Of a stretch of 49,434 nt of DNA, positions 33,125 through 41,940 are shown piece after piece. How positions within the stretch are numbered: position 1 is the stretch's first letter; each line of letters begins with the position of its first letter. The position numbers and the translations under genes were made by a program. Below the pieces are notes generated by a model. The model made no database searches, was not told where the DNA came from, and saw only the letters and a program-made list of their open reading frames with translations. Source of the DNA: Elusimicrobiota bacterium (GTDB lineage Bacteria > Elusimicrobiota > Elusimicrobia > UBA1565 > UBA9628); assembly GCA_016207665.1 (NCBI GenBank), contig JACQPG010000043.1:1-49434 (forward strand), written 5' to 3'.

Positions 33125-33147
33125 ATTTTTTGTATCGAGGTATCGCC

Positions 33148-33513
33148 TTGCGCATAGTCATTGTTGACGATAGCCCCATCACGCGGACCATGATCCTGGA
33201 GATGCTCCAGGATATCGGCCATCAAGTCGTCGCCGAGGTGGAGGATCTCGCACAGGCCCTCGAAGCGCATCGCAGCCATAAACCGGATCTCATCACGCTG
33301 GACCTGTCCCTGGCCCGCGAGCGAGAAGACGGCTTGGCGGTATTGAAGGCGATACGCCAGATCGACAAGCGCGTCAAGGTGCTGGTCGTGACGGGGAACT
33401 CCTCGAAGAAGGTGTACGACCAGCTCATGGCCGCCGGGGCCACGGGCTATCTCTCCAAGCCCTTCAACTCCGCCGAGCTCCAGAACGCGATTGACCAGGC
33501 CTTCGCCCTCTAG
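33148..33513 (+). CDS. Stand-alone response-regulator receiver (CheY-like)
   Basis: A 121-residue single receiver domain with no output domain. The acidic pair is Asp7-Asp8 (VDDSP), the phosphorylation site is Asp52 (LDLSL), the switch Thr is Thr82 (VTGNS) and the conserved Lys is Lys104 (SKPF). I chose TTG 33148, which has GAGG 7 nt upstream and begins LRIVIVDDS, the usual start of the fold. A longer frame from GTG 33115 would add 11 residues. The IVIVDDSPITRTMILEML opening is typical of chemotaxis-type regulators. The partner kinase is not in the window. Confidence 0.92.
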   Translation: MRIVIVDDSPITRTMILEMLQDIGHQVVAEVEDLAQALEAHRSHKPDLITLDLSLAREREDGLAVLKAIRQIDKRVKVLVVTGNSSKKVYDQLMAAGATGYLSKPFNSAELQNAIDQAFAL

Positions 33514-33525
33514 CGATATCCCCAG

Positions 33526-33626
33526 CTAGGCCTTTTCAGCAGTAAACAGTAAAAAATAATACTTAATACCACTTAAGCCCTATGGGCCCAATGGGTTCTG
33601 GGCCCAATAACTTTCGCAAACTAGGC
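33526..33626. other. Intergenic GGGCC-palindrome cluster with AT-rich core
   Basis: The 33514-33704 gap contains CTAGGCCTTTT (33526-33536, identical to 18364-18374), then an AT-rich run (33541-33570). Two direct copies of TGGGCCCAAT follow (33583-33592 and 33599-33608, spaced 16 bp), and CTAGGCCC at 33621. A TAGAAT hexamer at 33660-33665 may be the -10 for the gene at 33705. The spacing of the two palindromes suggests a protein-binding array. Confidence 0.5.
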
Positions 33627-33704
33627 CCTTGGACCCTCTTGGGCGCTATGGGACATTCGTAGAATCGGCTGGCCATTGAGGACAGCAACATCATGGAGCG
33701 TCCA

Positions 33705-35888
33705 ATGAAACGAATGTCATCGCGAATCATCGCATCGCTGCTCGCCGTCGCCTTGTTCGTTTCCCATTTACCGCAGGAGGCGGCCGCATCCGTTGCGCGA
33801 GCCGCTGGGTCCGGGCGTGTCGTGCGTGCCGCTGTTCCCGCCCGCGGCGCGCGATCGGCGGGCCGGCCGCTCGAGTCGCCCCGCTCGGTGATCGCGCAGA
33901 GCGAGACGCCGGGCTCGGCGGCGGGTTCGCCTTCGGCTCACGGTTCTCCCGCCCCGGCGGAGGATCCGCAAGCTCCGCCCACGCCTCAGGTTGTTCCCGT
34001 GGAGGCGCCGGCCGCGGCCAGCGAGAGCGGGCTGCCCTTGGACAAGCTCTATCCCAAGGTGGTCTATATCCAAGACGTGTTCATTCAAGGAGCCCAGCCG
34101 TCCGAGCAGACGATCGCTTCCATTAATAAGCTGCTCGACACGGGAGTCCATGTCGTGTTGTTGACTTGGCGGCCGCACACCGGGCCGAATTCCGCCAAGG
34201 AGGTCATACTCTCCCGCGTCAAGGCGAGCCTCGATAACCCTCTCATCGTGGTCTCCTACAACGGAGGGCGCATCGCCGCGCACACCCGCGAGAATCAGCC
34301 GCCGGCCTTGATCGAGGATTCCGGGGCTTTCGCGCCCAATCATCTGGCGACCTTCGCTCAGATCAACGTCCGCATGGCCCGCGCCCTGAAATTGCCGGCC
34401 TTGGAGCTCGCCAACGAGTCCTTGCCCGGCCCGGACAACGCCTTCAGCTATCGGGTGGAGCTGCCCGAGGGGTTGGCTGACGTCGAGCTGCTCCGCGAGA
34501 GATTTCTCAAGCGCTACAACAAGGCCTTGCAGTCGGAAGGCCTGCCCTTTCGCATGGCGGCGCATCCCGACAACCCGCGCGCCATCATCATGCATTCCAT
34601 GCCCTTGAGATTCCAGCTCGATCGCATCCGCGAGGCTCTTCGGACCCGTTTCTATCCGGACCAGCCGGAGCTTCCGATCAAGCCTTCCGAGGTCCTGGTC
34701 CTGGCGGATTCCAAGCGCTCCCCGCGATTGAGCCATGCCTTCCCCAAGCTCGCCGAGTTCCATGTGGTGCAGACCCCGGCCGAGCTGGAGGCCACGCTGG
34801 GCAGCGTCTTCGGCGCGGAGCTCAGCCCCGTCAACATCCATTTGCGCAAGCTCAAGCAGTTCGTGGAATATTGGCAGCCGTATCGGAGGAGAGTGCCCAG
34901 CCCGGGCGCGGGGCCGCGGGCCGGCTCGGGCATGGTCGAGGGCGGCGGCGACGCGATGCGCCAATTGCAGGCCTTCAAGGGCACCGTGCTCAACGAGCTG
35001 ATTCCCTACATCTATAAGGCGATTTGGAAAGGAGAGGACCGCTACGGCCAATTCCCCGAGATCGAGGCGCTGCTCGTGCGCATGTGGAAGAACCCCATGG
35101 CTTTCCGGATTTGGATGACGGCGCAGATGGCCCAGGCCATGAAAGCCGAGGCTTGGAAGAAGTTGAGCCCGGGAGTGATGAGGCAGGCCATCGCCTTCGC
35201 CTTCAACTGGTGGAATGCCGAGTTCGGCGGCAGGCAATATCCCGAGGCGGCGTGGAATGTGCGCCTCAATCGAGTCAGCTCGCGCGGAGACATGAATAAT
35301 TCGATCACCCTGACCCTGCCCTCTCGCTTCACGCGCAAGGTCTATCAGATACACACGCGGCTTCCTCTGGTCATGAAGGCGCATACGGCCAAGGGCGTGG
35401 AGTTGATCGTCAAGGTGTTACGCACGGGCCAGGACTACGGCACGGACGAGTTCTTCGCCCGGATCTTCGCGGCCGCGGCGGCCAGCACCAGCGGTTTCGG
35501 CCATATCGGGCAGGACGGGCAATGGCATTATATGTCCGAGATCGAGCCCAAGCTCGGCGGGGTCCGGGTCCAGGTGGTCTATAACCGTGGAAGCAAGGTG
35601 TTCAACTATAGCCCGGAGGAGCTTTTCACGCTGGAAAAGAATCCCATGTCCGCCGAGGGTTGGGCCAGGGCTTCGGCCGTCCAAAGATATCGGGTGCGCA
35701 CCGGGCCCAAGACCGACGACGTGATGAGCGTCATCGACATCCAAGAAGCCGACGCCGAATTCCAGGAGTATTGGAAAGAGAACGATAAGCCCGCCTCGAA
35801 GTCGGATTTCAAGAAAGAAAAGAAATCCAAGGGCAAGAAGGCATCGCGCAAGCCCAAGGCAAAATCCAGCCGTCGGGGCCGCAAATGA
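33705..35888 (+). CDS. Exported protein with degenerate HAD-phosphatase-like domain (paralogue A)
   Basis: About 727 residues. ATG 33705 has GGAG 6 nt upstream, although ATG 33693 is also possible. A signal peptide (about 1-28, ending EAAA) is followed by a Pro/Ala/Ser-rich linker to residue 110. Residues 118-370 follow the order of Cof/sucrose-phosphatase-type HAD enzymes: KVVYIQDVFIQG where the nucleophile motif should be, GVHVVLLTWRP (motif II), VVSYNGGRIA (the usual NG loop) and VLVLADSKRS (motif IV). The nucleophile Asp is replaced by Gln, so catalysis is unlikely. The C-terminal half (FNWWNAEFGG, RVSSRGDMNNSITLTLPSRF) is unknown and ends in a Lys/Arg-rich tail. The next gene overlaps by 4 bp and is a paralogue with the same HAD-like core. 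Confidence 0.75.
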   Translation: MKRMSSRIIASLLAVALFVSHLPQEAAASVARAAGSGRVVRAAVPARGARSAGRPLESPRSVIAQSETPGSAAGSPSAHGSPAPAEDPQAPPTPQVVPVEAPAAASESGLPLDKLYPKVVYIQDVFIQGAQPSEQTIASINKLLDTGVHVVLLTWRPHTGPNSAKEVILSRVKASLDNPLIVVSYNGGRIAAHTRENQPPALIEDSGAFAPNHLATFAQINVRMARALKLPALELANESLPGPDNAFSYRVELPEGLADVELLRERFLKRYNKALQSEGLPFRMAAHPDNPRAIIMHSMPLRFQLDRIREALRTRFYPDQPELPIKPSEVLVLADSKRSPRLSHAFPKLAEFHVVQTPAELEATLGSVFGAELSPVNIHLRKLKQFVEYWQPYRRRVPSPGAGPRAGSGMVEGGGDAMRQLQAFKGTVLNELIPYIYKAIWKGEDRYGQFPEIEALLVRMWKNPMAFRIWMTAQMAQAMKAEAWKKLSPGVMRQAIAFAFNWWNAEFGGRQYPEAAWNVRLNRVSSRGDMNNSITLTLPSRFTRKVYQIHTRLPLVMKAHTAKGVELIVKVLRTGQDYGTDEFFARIFAAAAASTSGFGHIGQDGQWHYMSEIEPKLGGVRVQVVYNRGSKVFNYSPEELFTLEKNPMSAEGWARASAVQRYRVRTGPKTDDVMSVIDIQEADAEFQEYWKENDKPASKSDFKKEKKSKGKKASRKPKAKSSRRGRK

Positions 35889-38629
35889 GCTTGTTAAGGG
35901 TGGCTCTGGCGGCAGCCCTCTTGCTGGGACCCGGCTCCGCCGGGGCCGCGACGCGGCCCGCGCAGGCTCCACGCGGCCCCATCCGTTCCCTCTCTGCTCG
36001 GCCGGCGGCTTCGGCCGCTTCCATGGCCCGGCCGCGTCTTTGGACTCCGGCCCAGCCCGCTGCCCCGCGGCCGGTTTCCGCCATGGCCGCGGCCCAAAGC
36101 CTTTCGGAAAAGGGCGGACAAGCTCCGCGAGCCTCGTCCGCGGAGCAGCTTTCCGATATAGGACGCGAATTCGACGAGGGGTCCACGGAGCCCGGATCCG
36201 CGACGGAGGGCAAGCCGGAAAAGATCATCGAAGACATACGCTTTTCGCGCTCCGCGACCCGCCCGTTGCGCTCGGGCCGCATCTACGGCACGGCCCGGCT
36301 CATACGCAATCCCGGCAGCGCCAAATATTGGGGCAAGTACAAGAAGGGGACCTTGATCCGCCTGGCTATGGGCCACCACACCCTCGCCGTGTCCAAGATC
36401 ACCGACGCCAAGACCAAGCGCGTCGATCAAATGACGCTGAAGGATTTCCAAGGGTTGCTCGAGTCCAAGGACATCGAGAAGGCCATGATCCAGCGCCGGG
36501 GCCGGCCCCGGCGAATCAGCCTGTCGCTTTTGAGGCGCCAGTTCCTCGGGGCTCTCTCGGCCTTCCATAGGCATGAGCTTATCCATGGCGGCAGCTTGGT
36601 CCGTGTCATCCATTTCCTTCCCTTTCGCCAAGCCTTGACCCTTCCCGAGAACGGGTTCCTGGAGGATCCGGAGATCTGGTACAAGCCTCGCCCGCGCGGC
36701 GAGGTTGCGATCCCGGAGGGGCTCAAGCGCCTCCATAAAGTATTGCCCAAGGTTGTTTTGCTCGATCTAAGGCTTTTCAACGGCCCCATGAGCTTGGACT
36801 GGATCGAGGACATGGACAAGCTGATGAAGGCGGGCGTGCACATCGTGCTGATCTCCGAGAAGCCGGTGCAAGGTCCCGGATCCATCGAGGAAGTGTTGAC
36901 GGGAGGGCTGGGCCCCCGGCACAAGGACAGATTCGCCCGCTACAAGCTGGTCAGCCTGGGCGAGAACGGCAATTCCCTGGCTCAATACCAGGGAAGCTTC
37001 CCTTCGTTCCTGCCCTCGCCCCGCTTCTCGCCGGAGCACATAGAGCTGATGGAGTATCTCGCTCAGGCGGAGGGCCTCGAACTGCTCGAAAAGGGGGGCG
37101 GGAGATTTTCCGTGGCCGTGCTGGCGGGAGAAGACGCGGCCGCGGCCGCCGAGCGTTTGGCGGGCCGTCTGCGATCTCATGGAGGCCCGGTCCAGTACGA
37201 TCTCAAGGTGGAGCCTCGCGGCAGGGGCAACGCCTTGATCCTGCGCCCGACCGGTCTCATGGGCGCCATCCCCCATCTTCTCGGCGTCATGCGCGATGAG
37301 CTTGACGTCTTCGTCCATCCCTCGGACATGATGATCATAAGCGGCGATGCTCAACTCAAGGAGGCGCTGCCCGGGGCGATCTGGACCCAGGATCACGCGC
37401 CGGCTTTGGGAGGCGATTCGCTCATCGAGATGTCGCTCGCCGCCTTGCTGGGCCCCTATCGGATCAATAAATCCCGTGACGTGGTCGGCTCGGCCTCCAT
37501 GCTCAACTCCTTCATGAACAAGAAGGACTGGGGCGAAGGGGTCAGCGTCGATCAATTGATGGGCACCTCGGTGCACGTGGCCTTCAACTGGGCTTTGTGG
37601 GTATATCGGGCTGCCGGCGCGCTCCCGCCGGTGGAGGAAGTGATCGAAAAGGCGAAACGTCGATGGGAGCGAGAGCAGGAGCGGAAAGATATATCGATCT
37701 CCATGATGCCTGGGGCCGACGCCGGCGGGTATCGGGACGTGATGATAGACCGGCTCAGGAGCATGTACGCTTCCATCGGCCGGCTCCTGGCCGAATTCCC
37801 GATCGTGCAGGGCACCGAGCTGCCCAACCTTCATGTCTTCGACTGGTACAGGAGAGGGAACTGGGACCATCGCGATATCGCCCGCATCATCCATGACCTG
37901 GTGGTCGCGCAAGAGATCCCGGGAGGCATCAAGCAAAAGATAGTCGATCTGAAGGCCGGTCAGACCCCGACTCGCAAGGGTAATGGTCAGAAGCTTCAGG
38001 TCCAGCTATACGACCTGGTCGCGCAAGAGATATCGGAAGCGCCTATTCCGCATAAGTCGGACGGTGAATGGCGTCGGGTCATGGAAAACAGCATCGCCTT
38101 GTTGACGCCGGCAGGGATGCAGGAGCCGACCCTGCACGATTGGTCCCGCGCGAAATTCAAGAGATATCTGCGCAACAAGTTCAATGCGGTCAGGTGCGAG
38201 TGGTTCCAAGGCAAGGATGAGCTGAAGGCAGCCGCCAAGGGAGCGGCCGTCGCCGGCGCCGCTGCGAATTTCCCGGCCGGAGAGCTGCGCCTGCCGCGCA
38301 AGGTGCCGGGCCTGAAGATCAAGGCCAAATACGTCCGCATGATCGTCTCGGGTCGTAAGAAGACCGAGTTTAGGACCATGCCCGCCACCCCGCAGCCCTA
38401 TATCGCGATCATACAGACGTTCACAGACGAGGAGCCCGGCCGGCCGGCCGAGGTGGTGGCCTTCGCGCGGCTCGAGAAGGTCACGGGCAGCCGCGAGAGC
38501 GGTTTTGCCTGGCATTTGACCCACATTACCCCGGTCAAGCCTTATGCGGCGCCGCCGCGCCCCGGAGCTATTACCTGGCTGAGGGACGTGCCGGTCACGG
38601 GGGCCAAGCGCCTGGGGAAGGCGCCGTGA
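35885..38629 (+). CDS. Exported protein with degenerate HAD-like domain and C-terminal ASCH-like domain (paralogue B)
   Basis: A 914-residue protein with a signal peptide (SLLRVALAAALLLGPGSAGA) and an Ala/Pro/Arg-rich linker to about residue 115. Residues 289-490 repeat the HAD-like order of paralogue A: KVVLLDLRLFNG (nucleophile position Asp kept, second Asp replaced by Arg), GVHIVLISEKP, LGENGNSLAQ and MMIISGDAQ. Near 813-830 a segment (IKAKYVRMIVSGRKKTEFR) and the following PYIAIIQTF resemble the ASCH fold, which binds RNA or modified nucleotides in other proteins. That would be unusual in an exported protein. The start overlaps paralogue A by 4 bp and the exporter gene's GTG overlaps its stop, so all three are co-translated. 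Function unknown. Confidence 0.72.
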   Translation: MSLLRVALAAALLLGPGSAGAATRPAQAPRGPIRSLSARPAASAASMARPRLWTPAQPAAPRPVSAMAAAQSLSEKGGQAPRASSAEQLSDIGREFDEGSTEPGSATEGKPEKIIEDIRFSRSATRPLRSGRIYGTARLIRNPGSAKYWGKYKKGTLIRLAMGHHTLAVSKITDAKTKRVDQMTLKDFQGLLESKDIEKAMIQRRGRPRRISLSLLRRQFLGALSAFHRHELIHGGSLVRVIHFLPFRQALTLPENGFLEDPEIWYKPRPRGEVAIPEGLKRLHKVLPKVVLLDLRLFNGPMSLDWIEDMDKLMKAGVHIVLISEKPVQGPGSIEEVLTGGLGPRHKDRFARYKLVSLGENGNSLAQYQGSFPSFLPSPRFSPEHIELMEYLAQAEGLELLEKGGGRFSVAVLAGEDAAAAAERLAGRLRSHGGPVQYDLKVEPRGRGNALILRPTGLMGAIPHLLGVMRDELDVFVHPSDMMIISGDAQLKEALPGAIWTQDHAPALGGDSLIEMSLAALLGPYRINKSRDVVGSASMLNSFMNKKDWGEGVSVDQLMGTSVHVAFNWALWVYRAAGALPPVEEVIEKAKRRWEREQERKDISISMMPGADAGGYRDVMIDRLRSMYASIGRLLAEFPIVQGTELPNLHVFDWYRRGNWDHRDIARIIHDLVVAQEIPGGIKQKIVDLKAGQTPTRKGNGQKLQVQLYDLVAQEISEAPIPHKSDGEWRRVMENSIALLTPAGMQEPTLHDWSRAKFKRYLRNKFNAVRCEWFQGKDELKAAAKGAAVAGAAANFPAGELRLPRKVPGLKIKAKYVRMIVSGRKKTEFRTMPATPQPYIAIIQTFTDEEPGRPAEVVAFARLEKVTGSRESGFAWHLTHITPVKPYAAPPRPGAITWLRDVPVTGAKRLGKAP

Positions 38630-41547
38630 GGATCGCGAACAAAGAAAGCCGGCTAAAAGGGCTCATGGCCGCGGCGATCGCCGCCACCCTTATCATCCTT
38701 TCGCCCGGCTTGGGATTCTATGAAGCTTCGGCCGCGATGCTGAAGGGAAGGTTCGCGGCGGGGGCTAAACCGCTGCGCTTGGGATTGCGGCGCCTGCCGG
38801 GGAGGGAGGCTTTATCCGTTTCCCGCCCGCCATCGGCGGCCTCGGGAAATCCGGTGATGGTTGGAGGTGCGGCTTCCATCCTGCCCAAGATAGAGCGGGA
38901 AGAACCGGTTGTTCCGACCCAGGATCTGGCGAGCCGGCTGTCGGAGCGCGTTGGAATGCTTGCGGGGCGGGAGAGCGACGGCCATACGGAGGTTTTGGAC
39001 TCGGTTTATCTAGGCTCGCGGCCTCGGGAGCGATCCCAGATCGAGTTGCCCGGAAAATCTGGGACCCCCGCGCCTGCTTTGTCCGCGGCGAGCTCTTCGC
39101 GCGCTGGGCGGTTTGAAACGAGCCTGCGCGGCGCGGGCGCTTTCGCGGCCATGGCTCCGTTGGCCGTCAGTCCGGCTTTGCCCGAGGGGCTCATCTCCTG
39201 GATTTCTCAGGCCTGGCCCTTTGTCGCGCCCGCGCTCGGGGCGGCGGTCGGCATTTGGCTTTCCTCCTTCGACCCTCTCAAGACGTGGATCAGGACCCCG
39301 CGATTCCAATTGCGTCACACGGCTTTGATCACGGCTTCTCTTGGGCTCTTGGCCGCGGCCATGACGGTCTCAGGCCCCTTGGGTTGGGCCGCTGCTCCGG
39401 CCGCCGGCTTGACCGTAGTCGCGGGCGTCTATCCCTTGTGGAGCATGGGGAACGAGGCCGTCCGGGTGATCAAGGCCAGGGCCGCCTGGTTTCGCAAGTT
39501 CTGGAAAGGAGTGGACTCGGCCGGCATCAAGGTCAAGGGCGATTTCCGGGTGGCCGCCGGCCTGGCGTTATTCATGGTGGGCATGAAATTCCTGGAGGTC
39601 TATATCTATGGAAAGGCCTTCAAGCTTTTCGTCACCAGCTTGCCGGCCGTCAGGCTGAACGAGCCGGCCGCCTGGCATAATATGCTCGAGCCCCTTTTCC
39701 AGGTGCCCGTGGTCAGCCAGTTCGTCCTGCTCATCTCTTCCTGGATCGCGGTGCAGGCCATGGAATCCTGGACCTATAAGTTCTATTCGCGGCGCATGTT
39801 CACCATCGGCAACAAGATCATGACGGGCCTCAATCACCAATTCATCAAACACGTGATGATGCTTCCCATGCAATGGCATAACAAGAACTCGGTGGGCACC
39901 GTGGTTTCGACCGCGACCGACGCCATTTATCAGGCGCAGAAGATCTCCACGGACATGATCATCACCATGGTGCGCAGCGGTCCTATGGTGCTGGGCAGCT
40001 TGGCCGGCATGCTTTGGATAGCCTGGTGGATGTCGGCCTGGGTGGTCCCGGCCTTCGGGATACTCCTGTCCATTCCGGTGGTGCTCTACAGCCATAAGAC
40101 CCAGGAAGTCTACCGGGAGTTCTTCTCCAGGGCCAAGCCAAGGCTCGCCGGCGGCATCAAGGAGATCAAGGACGCGGTCGAGACCATCAAGGCCTCCGGA
40201 CGAGAGGAGCAGGAGATCGAGCGGGTCAGCCGGATGGGCCATGACGCCTACATGGTCAAGGGAGGCGAGATCGCGCGGGTGACGGCGCCCGCCTACGCCT
40301 TGGAGTCATTTGTGCCCAGATTCGCCGATTTCACGCTATTGATGGCTTCGGGCTATTTTTTCGTGATCCGCTGGATCGAGCTGGAGACCGCCACCATCTT
40401 CTACAACCTGAGCCGGTATTTCCGGGATCATATGCAGAACCTGATCGGCCTCTATTTGAAGGTGAGCCAGATGATCGGGACGGCCGACCGCTACGATAAG
40501 GTCATGGACTCGGTGACCGAGAATCTCAATCTTTCGGGCCATAAGCTGGCGAGCACGGGCCTGGGCTGGTCGGCTCGATTGGACGGCGTGACCTTCGGCT
40601 ATAAAAATGACGAGCCCGTGTTGCATGACGTCAGCTTGGACATCGAGCGCGGCAAGAGGGTGGCCTTCGTAGGCACCAGCGGCTCCGGCAAATCCACCGT
40701 GGCGCGGCTGCTCTTAGGCCTCCATAAGACCCAGCGAGGGAAGGTCTTGATCGAGGGCCGGGACCTGGATTCGCTCAGCCTCCTTCATCTGCGGCAGCGG
40801 ACCGGGACCATATTGCAGAACCCCATCCCTTTCGGCATGAGCATCGCGGAGAACATCGCCTGGCTCGACCCCGGGGCCAGCGAGGAGTCGATCTGGAGCG
40901 CGGCGGCCAAGGTGGGCTTGCACGACGATATCGCCTTGATCGGTTTCCGGAGGTCTTTATCCCTGGAGAAGGATGCCCGTCCGGACGAGGTCGAGCTGAT
41001 GTCGGAGATCAAAAGGGGCATAATGGCTCTGCGCATGCGCTTGGAAGGCCCTGAGGCCGCGCTGGAACTGCGTGAGAACAAGACCATCCTGGAAAACTTG
41101 CCGCCGCGGGGCTCTTCCGTCTACGCCCAGGCGCCTGAATGGGAGGCGCTGGAGAAGAACATCATCCGTTTGGGTTATCGCACGCAGGTCGACGAGCGCG
41201 GCACCAATCTCTCCGGGGGCCAGGTGCAGCGATTGCTGCTGTCCCGGTTCTTCATCAACCCGCAGGTCCCCTGGGACATGCTGATCCTAGATGAGCCTAC
41301 GGCGGCCTTGGATAGCACCAACCAAGCCATATTCCAACGCGCGATCGACGAGATCCGGGGCAAGACCACGGTCATCATGATCGCCCATCGATTGAGTACC
41401 GTGCAGGACGCGGATAAGATCGTGGTGTTTCATCAGGGGAGGATCATGGAGCAGGGTTTCCACGCGGAGCTCATGGCCAAAGAGGAGGGCGTTTACCGCA
41501 AGCTGTGGGAAAAGCAGCGCCTGGACGAGGAGTTGGGCGGCCGATGA
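38626..41547 (+). CDS. ABC exporter with signal-like N-terminal extension and ATPase-domain insertion
   Basis: A 973-residue half-transporter of the type I exporter family. The GTG start (38626) overlaps the previous stop. Unlike normal exporters it begins with a signal-peptide-like segment (LMAAAIAATLIILSPGLGF) and about 160 further residues of disordered linker before extra hydrophobic segments (about 185-290). The exporter membrane domain then runs to about 640. The ATPase domain shows Walker A GTSGSGKST (683-691), LSGGQ (862-866), Walker B LILDEPTAAL and the H-loop AHRLS. Between the helical subdomain (about 764) and the signature there are about 75 additional residues (from GFRRSLSLEKD to LEKNIIRLGY) not found in typical family members. 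It probably acts with the two exported HAD-like proteins or exports their substrate. Confidence 0.88.
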   Translation: MRIANKESRLKGLMAAAIAATLIILSPGLGFYEASAAMLKGRFAAGAKPLRLGLRRLPGREALSVSRPPSAASGNPVMVGGAASILPKIEREEPVVPTQDLASRLSERVGMLAGRESDGHTEVLDSVYLGSRPRERSQIELPGKSGTPAPALSAASSSRAGRFETSLRGAGAFAAMAPLAVSPALPEGLISWISQAWPFVAPALGAAVGIWLSSFDPLKTWIRTPRFQLRHTALITASLGLLAAAMTVSGPLGWAAAPAAGLTVVAGVYPLWSMGNEAVRVIKARAAWFRKFWKGVDSAGIKVKGDFRVAAGLALFMVGMKFLEVYIYGKAFKLFVTSLPAVRLNEPAAWHNMLEPLFQVPVVSQFVLLISSWIAVQAMESWTYKFYSRRMFTIGNKIMTGLNHQFIKHVMMLPMQWHNKNSVGTVVSTATDAIYQAQKISTDMIITMVRSGPMVLGSLAGMLWIAWWMSAWVVPAFGILLSIPVVLYSHKTQEVYREFFSRAKPRLAGGIKEIKDAVETIKASGREEQEIERVSRMGHDAYMVKGGEIARVTAPAYALESFVPRFADFTLLMASGYFFVIRWIELETATIFYNLSRYFRDHMQNLIGLYLKVSQMIGTADRYDKVMDSVTENLNLSGHKLASTGLGWSARLDGVTFGYKNDEPVLHDVSLDIERGKRVAFVGTSGSGKSTVARLLLGLHKTQRGKVLIEGRDLDSLSLLHLRQRTGTILQNPIPFGMSIAENIAWLDPGASEESIWSAAAKVGLHDDIALIGFRRSLSLEKDARPDEVELMSEIKRGIMALRMRLEGPEAALELRENKTILENLPPRGSSVYAQAPEWEALEKNIIRLGYRTQVDERGTNLSGGQVQRLLLSRFFINPQVPWDMLILDEPTAALDSTNQAIFQRAIDEIRGKTTVIMIAHRLSTVQDADKIVVFHQGRIMEQGFHAELMAKEEGVYRKLWEKQRLDEELGGR

Positions 41548-41939
41548 GATCGACGGCGGAGATATCCATCTTCATCATCGAGGACGACCCCCATTTCCGG
41601 GAGACGTTTATCGACGTGATGGCTTTGAGGGGCATCCAGGTCAACGGCGCCGGGTCGGGCCGGGAGGGCCTGCAGGGCCTCATGGGGCAGCGCCCGTCCG
41701 CCATCATCCTGGATGTGCAGCTGCCCGACATTCATGGCTTCGAGCTCTGCCGGCGCATCAAGAAGCTCGAGGCCTTTAGGCATACCCCGGTCATTTTCAT
41801 CTCGGCTTCCGCCCAATATAACGATCCTCGAGACCGGGTGGAGGGGGTGTTGGCGGGGGCGGCGTTGTTCCTCCCCAAGCCCATCACCATGGAGCGACTT
41901 TGGACCGAGATCGAGCCGCTGCTCAGAAGCAGACCTTAG
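41544..41939 (+). CDS. Stand-alone response-regulator receiver
   Basis: A 131-residue single receiver domain. Acidic residues Glu13, Asp14 and Asp15 (IIEDDPHF) precede the phosphorylation site Asp57 (LDVQLPD), the switch residue Ser87 (FISAS) and Lys112 (LPKPIT). ATG 41544 overlaps the exporter stop codon (ATGA), so the receiver is the last gene of the HAD-like/exporter unit. No output domain is present, so it must act by protein contact. Its coupling to an exporter operon is unusual and suggests control of, or by, that system. A longer in-frame start at 41505 lies inside the exporter gene. Confidence 0.9.
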   Translation: MRSTAEISIFIIEDDPHFRETFIDVMALRGIQVNGAGSGREGLQGLMGQRPSAIILDVQLPDIHGFELCRRIKKLEAFRHTPVIFISASAQYNDPRDRVEGVLAGAALFLPKPITMERLWTEIEPLLRSRP

Positions 41940-41940
41940 C

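Noticed and set aside
33768-35384. 538-codon minus-strand frame opposite the HAD-like gene
   Set aside because: The plus-strand gene has a signal peptide, HAD-like motifs and overlapping operon junctions. The opposite frame has a composition typical of a GC-rich shadow.
18663-41547. Mobile genomic island
   Set aside because: The region is accessory in character, but I found no integrase, transposase, attachment repeats or flanking tRNA, and base composition looks similar to the flanks.
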